Both the position numbers and the translations under genes were made by a program. A model generated the notes under the pieces. That model ran no database searches, was not told the DNA's origin, and saw only the letters and a list, made by a program, of their open reading frames with translations. From contig CAYZJD010000176.1 of NCBI GenBank assembly GCA_964478455.1, positions 1-9,004 of the forward strand: DNA of 9,004 nucleotides. Direction: 5' to 3'. The stretch is from CAYZJD01 sp964478455 (GTDB taxonomy: Bacteria > Acidobacteriota > Terriglobia > Bryobacterales > Bryobacteraceae). Positions within the stretch are counted from its first letter, which is position 1; every line of letters begins with the position of its first letter. This document shows, piece after piece, positions 4,355 to 9,004 of the stretch.

Positions 4355-7150
4355 ATGCACTGCCTTTATTGCGGAAAACCGCTGGGATTGCTTCGAGAGC
4401 TGACGGACGGCGAATTCTGTAGCGGCGCCCACCGGCAGCGTTATAAGAAGCTCACGAAACAGGCATTGGCTCGCCTGCTCGAAGTCCAGGTCGAGGATGC
4501 CGCCGCTGAGACGCAGCGGGCCAGCTTGCTGGAGGACCGCAACCAGCCCAAGCCTGCTTTCCTGGGAGCGGCCCGAAAGAGGGCCGATCTTGGAAAACTG
4601 TTCCGGCCCGACCCGCGTGCCATGCAAATGCCTCCGCGGCTGGAAGTCCCGGAGGGGACACTCTCCAGGATCCCATCGCCTGCCCGGCCGGGTTTCCAAC
4701 ACTCCCCGCTCAAGCCCATCCTCGGCAACTCCGCGCCCGTGTGGTCGAGGCTCGAGCCGGTCTCGCCCGCGCTTCCGGCCGCCTCTTTCAAGGATTCGGT
4801 GCAGCCGAGCGATGTGGTTCGTCCCTCGCTTCGGCTGGCTGGTCTGAGTGGTTTGCTGCGCCAGGGTGGGACGCCCTTCTTGCGGCAAGGGAGTCTCTTG
4901 CCGCCACACCCTGTGGTTCCCCAGTCCGACCGGGCGCCTGCGCAAGCGGACGACCGGTCCGCCAGGCCCGTTCCTGAGATCGCCCCAACCTTGGCCCTGC
5001 CTTTGCTGACGGGCGAGGCAGGCCGTCTTTCGCTCCGCCTGGCGCAGCCCACTCCGATTTCTGTTCGCTCGGCGGCCCCGGCCGTGCAACCCGTCTCCGG
5101 GGAGGTCGCGGCCGTTGCCTTCCAGGTCCAGACCTCCTGGCGCGAGGTCACGAGTCGTCTGCTCCAGACCATCGACTTCCCACCGGAGGCTGTGGAGGAG
5201 ACCGTCGTCCATGCCCCGGCGATCGTTGGATCGCCTGCCGTTCCCACTCTCCGCGCGGCTGCCGCTGCATCCCAGCCCATGGTCGAACCGGCCTGGAAAC
5301 CGTGGTCTGCGGGCCCGCGCATCGCCCCGGCTCGCCACGCTGTCGGCTACCGCTTTGTTCTGTCGAAGGCCGGATTCCAGGCCGGCTTGCCGCTCGCCAG
5401 GTCTCTCGAGAGTTCGCTGCTGCCCTCAACGCCGATCCCATTCGCGGCCGCGCCGCGCCTGCCGGTCCTCCACGTAGCCACCGTGCTCGAACCCGCGATG
5501 GCCGAGTTGCTGGCGCTGCGCCTCCAGGCCGCCGAGAGGCAGAGGGTCGAGATCGCTCGGGCGTTGCCGCTCGCTGCTGCTCGGGTGGCAATGCCGCAAC
5601 CCACAGCTCCCACCGCAGGGCAACTGTCGCCGGCCGCGCTGACGCCGGTGCCTGTTCGCGCGGCGCAGGTGCGCCGCGAGACCTCCATTGCGCCGCTCGT
5701 CCGCGCCTTGCAGCCGGTGGTGCCTGCTATCCTCGCGAGGGACGCGACGCTCCTGCCCATGGCTTCGTTCGCCGCCCCTGTCCTCGAGGCCGCGCCGGCG
5801 CGGCCGGCCTCCATTGCCGAACCGGTAGTCATGCCTTTGACGGCGGCGACCGTCACGGAAGTGAGAACCGAGTTGCATGCCGTCCGAGCCTCCGCAACGC
5901 TCGCTCCGGCGGCCTTTGCCCAGATGCCCGCCGTCGTCCCCGTTGCCGCCCGGCAGATTATGGGCGAAGTGCAGGCTTTGGCGCCTGCGGTCGAGTTGCC
6001 TCGGCTGCCGGTGCTGCGTGCCGTCCCGGTTCGCGGGGCTCTCCGAACCGAAGGAACGCTTCGCGAAGAGGCCGCGAGCCCCGTCACCGCTTCTTTCCCG
6101 GTGCCGGAGATGGCCGCCCCCGGGCCCGCCGCGCCCGGCTCCGTCCTTCCCACATTGGCCACGCTGTTCCGCTATTCGCGCGCCGCCAGGGCATTGCGCT
6201 CCGGTTCGATGATCTTCGAAGGCGTACGGGCCCGCGACATGGCGCCTTCCCGGCTGGCATTCCGTGAATTGCCCATCCAGATTCACGGGCCGGTCATGCC
6301 CCTTACCAGTCCGCTGCGGATCGTCGAAACGTTCCACTACCTGCGGCCTCTGGTTACGCCCGGCGTCGAGCCATTGCAGGCCCTGCTGAATTTGTGGCGG
6401 TCTGTTCCCTTTTATCTGCGCTTCGCCACTGCCACCGCGTGCCTCATGCTCTTGGTCTGGATGACGGCTCCCAGCGGTGCCGTCTCCGGCCTGCTGGCTT
6501 CCCGCTGGGGTGCCGTCCGCCAGGGGATCCAGAGCCGGGCCGCGGTGGAATTGAGCGAGGATTTTCGCACCGGACTGACTGACTGGGAAGGTACCGGGGA
6601 CCGGTGGGATCAATCCTGGTCCTACAGCCCCGCTGGCTATATCCGCCCCGGCCGGCTGGCGCTCTATCAGCCGTCCCTCAAAATGAGGGACTACCGGGTC
6701 GAGTTCCTGGTCCAGATAGACCGCAAGAGCGTTGACTGGGTTTACCGCGCCGCCGACCACCTGAACTACTACGCCACCAAGCTCACCATCGTCAAGCCGG
6801 GGCCGCTGCCCTCCCTGTCCCTGGTGCGCTATCCGGTAGTCGGCGGAGTGCAGGGCGAGCGCGTCGAGATTCCGATTCGGCTGTTCATTCACAACAACAC
6901 CCCCTACCGGGTGCAGTTGACCGTGCAGGGAAATGGCTACACAACGTCCATTGAAGGGCAGATCGTGGATTTCTGGAGGGATGACCGCCTCCAGATGGGC
7001 GGATTCGGCTTCTTCAGCGAGACGGGCGAGCGGGCCCGCGTCTACTGGATGAAGCTGTCCCACCAGGATGATTTCATCGGCCGGGTGTGCGCTTATATCT
7101 ACGAGAATCCGATATATCACCGAAGGAGGAGTGGAGAGGTATACCAATGA
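4355..7150 (+). CDS. Zinc-finger / Pro-Ala-rich linker / membrane / concanavalin-like protein, function unknown
   Basis: A 931-residue multidomain protein. Residues 1-40 form a small zinc-finger-like module, with Cys3, Cys6, Cys22 and His26 in C-x2-C-x15-C-x3-H, followed by a basic helix. About 70-620 is low-complexity sequence rich in Pro, Ala, Val, Leu and Arg and probably mostly unfolded. Residues 630-690 look more ordered (ELPIQIHGPVMPL, IVETFHYLRPL). One hydrophobic segment, about 690-706 (FATATACLMLLVWMTAP), should span the membrane. From about 731 (VELSEDFRTGLTDW) a concanavalin/LamG-like beta-sandwich follows, akin to DUF1080-type modules (GRLALYQPSL, DWVYRAADHLNYYATKL, GGFGFFSETGERARVYW). 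Cytoplasmic N-terminus and external C-terminus is the likely topology. The start at this ATG gives the complete zinc finger; its ribosome site is weak (GAGCGAG, 4344-4350). The stop overlaps the TPR gene by ATGA. No enzymatic residues are recognisable; a structural, binding or sensing role is only inferred. Confidence 0.8.
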   Translation: MHCLYCGKPLGLLRELTDGEFCSGAHRQRYKKLTKQALARLLEVQVEDAAAETQRASLLEDRNQPKPAFLGAARKRADLGKLFRPDPRAMQMPPRLEVPEGTLSRIPSPARPGFQHSPLKPILGNSAPVWSRLEPVSPALPAASFKDSVQPSDVVRPSLRLAGLSGLLRQGGTPFLRQGSLLPPHPVVPQSDRAPAQADDRSARPVPEIAPTLALPLLTGEAGRLSLRLAQPTPISVRSAAPAVQPVSGEVAAVAFQVQTSWREVTSRLLQTIDFPPEAVEETVVHAPAIVGSPAVPTLRAAAAASQPMVEPAWKPWSAGPRIAPARHAVGYRFVLSKAGFQAGLPLARSLESSLLPSTPIPFAAAPRLPVLHVATVLEPAMAELLALRLQAAERQRVEIARALPLAAARVAMPQPTAPTAGQLSPAALTPVPVRAAQVRRETSIAPLVRALQPVVPAILARDATLLPMASFAAPVLEAAPARPASIAEPVVMPLTAATVTEVRTELHAVRASATLAPAAFAQMPAVVPVAARQIMGEVQALAPAVELPRLPVLRAVPVRGALRTEGTLREEAASPVTASFPVPEMAAPGPAAPGSVLPTLATLFRYSRAARALRSGSMIFEGVRARDMAPSRLAFRELPIQIHGPVMPLTSPLRIVETFHYLRPLVTPGVEPLQALLNLWRSVPFYLRFATATACLMLLVWMTAPSGAVSGLLASRWGAVRQGIQSRAAVELSEDFRTGLTDWEGTGDRWDQSWSYSPAGYIRPGRLALYQPSLKMRDYRVEFLVQIDRKSVDWVYRAADHLNYYATKLTIVKPGPLPSLSLVRYPVVGGVQGERVEIPIRLFIHNNTPYRVQLTVQGNGYTTSIEGQIVDFWRDDRLQMGGFGFFSETGERARVYWMKLSHQDDFIGRVCAYIYENPIYHRRRSGEVYQ
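7123..7149 (+). promoter_or_regulatory. Ribosome-binding site and ATGA coupling junction
   Basis: The upstream gene's TGA (7148-7150) overlaps the ATG of the TPR gene (7147-7149). Two purine-rich sites precede it within the upstream coding sequence: AAGGAGGA at 7123-7130, 16 nt away, and GAGAGG at 7134-7139, 7 nt away. The second has correct spacing and decides the start. The stronger first site may hold ribosomes for coupled re-initiation. Confidence 0.75.
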
Positions 7151-8802
7151 GTCAAAAGAAACCGTTGAGTCTACAGATCTCTAGCCCGGGGCAGACAGCC
7201 ATGGCCACGGCCAGGGAGCCGAAACCGGAACGGCGAGGCGCCTCGCACGCCCTCGCAAGAGCCGTCTCCTTGCACCTGGAGGGGAAACCTCAGGAAGCTC
7301 TCAACGAACTCTACGCCGCCGTCGACAGCGGCGAAAAGGACGCTGAGATCTACTCCGCCTTGGGGCACATCCACTTCCAGCTCGAGCAATACGAGGAGGC
7401 CACCACCAGCTACTGGAAACTCGTCCAGTTGGAGCCAAGCCACCGCACCGCCCACTTCAATCTCGCGGTTTGCATGGAGAAGCAGGGCCGGTGGGAAGAG
7501 GCGGTGGAACGCTTCCAGCGATCGCTCGAGGTCGATCCCAGCCGGACCGAGGGCTACCTCGGCATGGGCATCTGCCATCTCCAGCTCGGCCGGCTCGAGC
7601 CGGCTCTGGAGGCCTTTGACCGCTGTCTGAACCAGAGTCCGAATCAGGAAGCGGCGCAGTTCGGCAAAGCAGTCGCCCTGCAACTGGCGGGACGCTTCGA
7701 TGAGGCTGGCGATCTGTACCGCAAGATCCTGAACCAGAACCCCAAGTCTGAGGACTCGCTGGTCAACCTGATCGCTGTCGACATGGCGCGCAAGGACTCT
7801 GACCGCGTGCGGGAAACGGCCGAACAGCTCCTGGCCGTCCGCCCCGAGTCACAGACGGCGCTCGAAGGACTCGCCGCGGCGGCCTTCGCCTCCGGCGACC
7901 ACGAGGGAGCCGCCAGGCTGTGCGCCCGCTTGGTCGAGGTCGCCCCTGACCACTTCGAAGGCTGGTTCAACCTCGGTGTCGCGCATCAGAAAGCCGGCCG
8001 GTTCAAGGAAGCGGCCCAGGCCTACGGGCAGGCTGCGCGGCTGCGCCCGGACTCCCCCCAGGTCCATGTCAACCTCGGCATCGTGAACCAGGAGTTGGGC
8101 GACCTCCAGACCGCGCGCAAAGCTTACGAGCGCGCCCTTCAACTGGAGGGCTCGCAAACCGCCGCGCTCTGGAATCTCGCCCTGGTGCTCGAGCAACTCG
8201 GAGAATACGACGGCGCTGAGGACCTTTACTCCCGCCTGCTCAAAGACAACCCGAGCTGGGATGAAGCGCGCTTCCGCCAGGGCTATCTCCGCTTGCAGCG
8301 TGGCGATTTCAAGGGCAGCGCCGAAGCCTTCCAGTCCTGCCTCCAGAGCCGAAGCAGGTGGCCCGAGGCGCTGCTCAACCTCGGTATCGCTTGCTGGAAA
8401 CTGGGTGACCGCGATGCCGCCCGCAACTCGTTCGAGCGAGTGCTGGCGATCGAGCCGAATTCCGTGGACGCGCTACGCGGCCTGGCGGCCCTCTCGCTCG
8501 AGGACGAGAACTACCAGGAAGCGCTGGACCTTCACGGCAAGCTCATCGATCTCGGCGAACGTAGCGCCGAGCTGTTCTACAACACCGGCTTGCTGCTGCA
8601 ACGCGCCGGTGTGATGGAGGAAGCCGTCCGCATGTACCGCGAGGCGCTCGCCATGGATGCGAATTTCGCCGAAGCCTCGCTCAACCTCGGTCATGCGCTC
8701 AAGGCTCTTGGGCAGGAGGATGAAGCTAAGGTGTGCTGGCGTCGCGCGCTCGAGTTCAAGCCCGAACTGGCCCACGGCTACTTCGAGCCCGCCAGCGCCT
8801 GA
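7147..8802 (+). CDS. TPR-repeat protein (15 tandem TPRs)
   Basis: A 551-residue protein almost wholly made of tetratricopeptide repeats. After a polar, basic N-terminus (1-31, no signal peptide), fifteen repeats of exactly 34 residues run without a gap from residue 32 to 541, leaving a 10-residue tail (AHGYFEPASA). Typical repeats carry the W/L-G-A/Y-A-F-A-P pattern, for example FEGWFNLGVAHQKAGRF, and most end in a helix-B Pro near position 32. Repeats 1, 6 and 13 are the most divergent. Such a superhelix is a protein-binding scaffold; nothing suggests catalysis. It is translationally coupled to the zinc-finger/concanavalin protein through ATGA, so the two are probably partners made in fixed ratio. 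The frame is open upstream to a GTG at 7087, but the ATG with GAGAGG at 7 nt is much the better start. A strong terminator follows. Confidence 0.9.
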   Translation: MSQKKPLSLQISSPGQTAMATAREPKPERRGASHALARAVSLHLEGKPQEALNELYAAVDSGEKDAEIYSALGHIHFQLEQYEEATTSYWKLVQLEPSHRTAHFNLAVCMEKQGRWEEAVERFQRSLEVDPSRTEGYLGMGICHLQLGRLEPALEAFDRCLNQSPNQEAAQFGKAVALQLAGRFDEAGDLYRKILNQNPKSEDSLVNLIAVDMARKDSDRVRETAEQLLAVRPESQTALEGLAAAAFASGDHEGAARLCARLVEVAPDHFEGWFNLGVAHQKAGRFKEAAQAYGQAARLRPDSPQVHVNLGIVNQELGDLQTARKAYERALQLEGSQTAALWNLALVLEQLGEYDGAEDLYSRLLKDNPSWDEARFRQGYLRLQRGDFKGSAEAFQSCLQSRSRWPEALLNLGIACWKLGDRDAARNSFERVLAIEPNSVDALRGLAALSLEDENYQEALDLHGKLIDLGERSAELFYNTGLLLQRAGVMEEAVRMYREALAMDANFAEASLNLGHALKALGQEDEAKVCWRRALEFKPELAHGYFEPASA

Positions 8803-8826
8803 CGCCGCACGCTCTCTGCTCCTTGC

Positions 8827-8873
8827 GGCCCGCCCGGGCGGTGCGAGACGCCCGCGGCGGGCCTTCTTCTTTT
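8827..8873 (+). terminator. Strong intrinsic terminator of the TPR operon
   Basis: GGCCCGCC (8827-8834) pairs perfectly with GGCGGGCC (8856-8863). Inside it CGGGCG (8835-8840) pairs with CGCCCG (8849-8854), with one bulged C at 8855 and an 8-nt loop. That gives 14 GC-rich pairs followed directly by TTCTTCTTTT (8864-8873). It starts 24 nt after the TPR stop and insulates the operon from the tRNA gene. Confidence 0.92.
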
Positions 8874-8906
8874 CGTGGCGCCCGCTGTTCCGCAAATGCT
8901 CCGCGC

Positions 8907-8915
8907 TGCTATACT
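8907..8915 (+). promoter_or_regulatory. Extended -10 promoter of tRNA-Glu
   Basis: TATACT (8910-8915) matches five of six consensus bases and is preceded by TGC (8907-8909), forming an extended -10 element. No good -35 hexamer is visible at 8886-8892, as expected when the TGn extension compensates. Initiation near 8922 would leave a short 5' leader, about 7 nt, before the mature tRNA. Confidence 0.65.
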
Positions 8916-8928
8916 GAAAGTGCCCCGC

Positions 8929-9003
8929 GGCGCTATCGTCTAAGGGTTAGGACGGAGCCCTCTCAAGGCTCAAATACGGGTTCGAATCCCGTTAGCGCTA
9001 CCA
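8929..9003 (+). tRNA. tRNA-Glu (anticodon CTC)
   Basis: This is a complete cloverleaf of 75 nt with encoded CCA (9001-9003), reading GAG codons. The acceptor strands are GGCGCTA (8929-8935) and TAGCGCT (8993-8999), with discriminator A9000. The anticodon stem GAGCC/GGCTC (8955-8959, 8967-8971) encloses the loop CTCTCAA with anticodon CTC at 8962-8964. The T arm is ACGGG-TTCGAAT-CCCGT. The glutamate identity pattern is present: U11-A24, U13 opposite G22, A46, and a 4-nt variable loop (absence of position 47). The first acceptor pair is G1-U72, a wobble, where G1-C72 is usual. The window ends one base after the CCA. Confidence 0.97.
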
Positions 9004-9004
9004 T

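Noticed and set aside
4210..4422. Possible 70-residue leader peptide gene
   Set aside because: No convincing ribosome site, no recognisable composition, and it runs out of frame into the zinc-finger gene. The stems explain the sequence better as RNA structure.
4253..5338. Minus-strand open frame of 361 codons over the leader and linker
   Set aside because: Its Gly/Arg-rich product is a mirror of the Pro/Ala-rich plus-strand coding, it has no domain character, and it would overlap the operon's promoter-proximal region.
5302..6267. Plus-strand open frame of 321 codons within the linker, in another frame
   Set aside because: An Arg/Gly/Ala-rich product typical of a shifted GC-rich frame. It lies entirely inside the 931-codon gene and has no domain or separate ribosome site of note.
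5426..7147. Long open frame (573 codons) on the minus strand antisense to the membrane/concanavalin gene
   Set aside because: High GC content suppresses stops in this antisense frame. The product is low in recognisable structure, whereas the plus frame carries the zinc finger, the membrane segment, a beta-sandwich domain and a coupled downstream start.

Overview
The window is gene-dense, GC-rich bacterial chromosome. All six protein genes and the single tRNA lie on the + strand. The gene content suggests a soil-type acidobacterium of the Bryobacterales/Solibacterales kind. Pointers are a Tat-exported TIM-barrel sugar isomerase, a 'KIWPFD / EFH' enolase-superfamily enzyme, a CarD-type regulator, and a protein joining a small N-terminal zinc finger to a C-terminal concanavalin-like domain. 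This placement rests on recalled family resemblance, not on a search.

Layout. Bases 22-85 hold a long imperfect palindrome of the REP type. Bases 168-2046 carry a long-chain polyprenyl diphosphate synthase (isoprenoid quinone side chain) followed 22 nt later by a Tat-signal TIM-barrel isomerase/epimerase-like protein, closed by a weak terminator-like hairpin. A control region with a good sigma70 promoter (TTGACT-N17-TACGAT) and a spaced 10-mer direct repeat then leads into a 169-residue CarD/CdnL regulator (2367-2876). Only 13 nt further on is an enolase-superfamily acid-sugar dehydratase/racemase-like gene with a TTG start (2890-4032).

Bases 4033-4354 contain no convincing gene. Their second half has a candidate promoter and about 137 nt of predicted leader RNA with three consecutive stem-loops. 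It precedes a two-gene operon. The first gene (4355-7150) encodes a 931-residue protein with an N-terminal Cys3His zinc finger, about 550 residues of Pro/Ala/Val-rich linker, one membrane segment and a C-terminal concanavalin-like domain. It overlaps by ATGA with a gene (7147-8802) for a 551-residue protein made almost wholly of 15 gapless 34-residue TPRs. A strong intrinsic terminator ends this operon, and an extended -10 promoter then drives a complete tRNA-Glu(CTC) that ends one base before the window does.

The most original part is the zinc-finger/linker/membrane/concanavalin protein with its TPR partner and structured leader. It looks like a lineage-specific envelope or scaffolding pair of unknown role. 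The other genes are recognisable metabolism and housekeeping. No CRISPR array, transposase gene, integrase or attachment site was seen.
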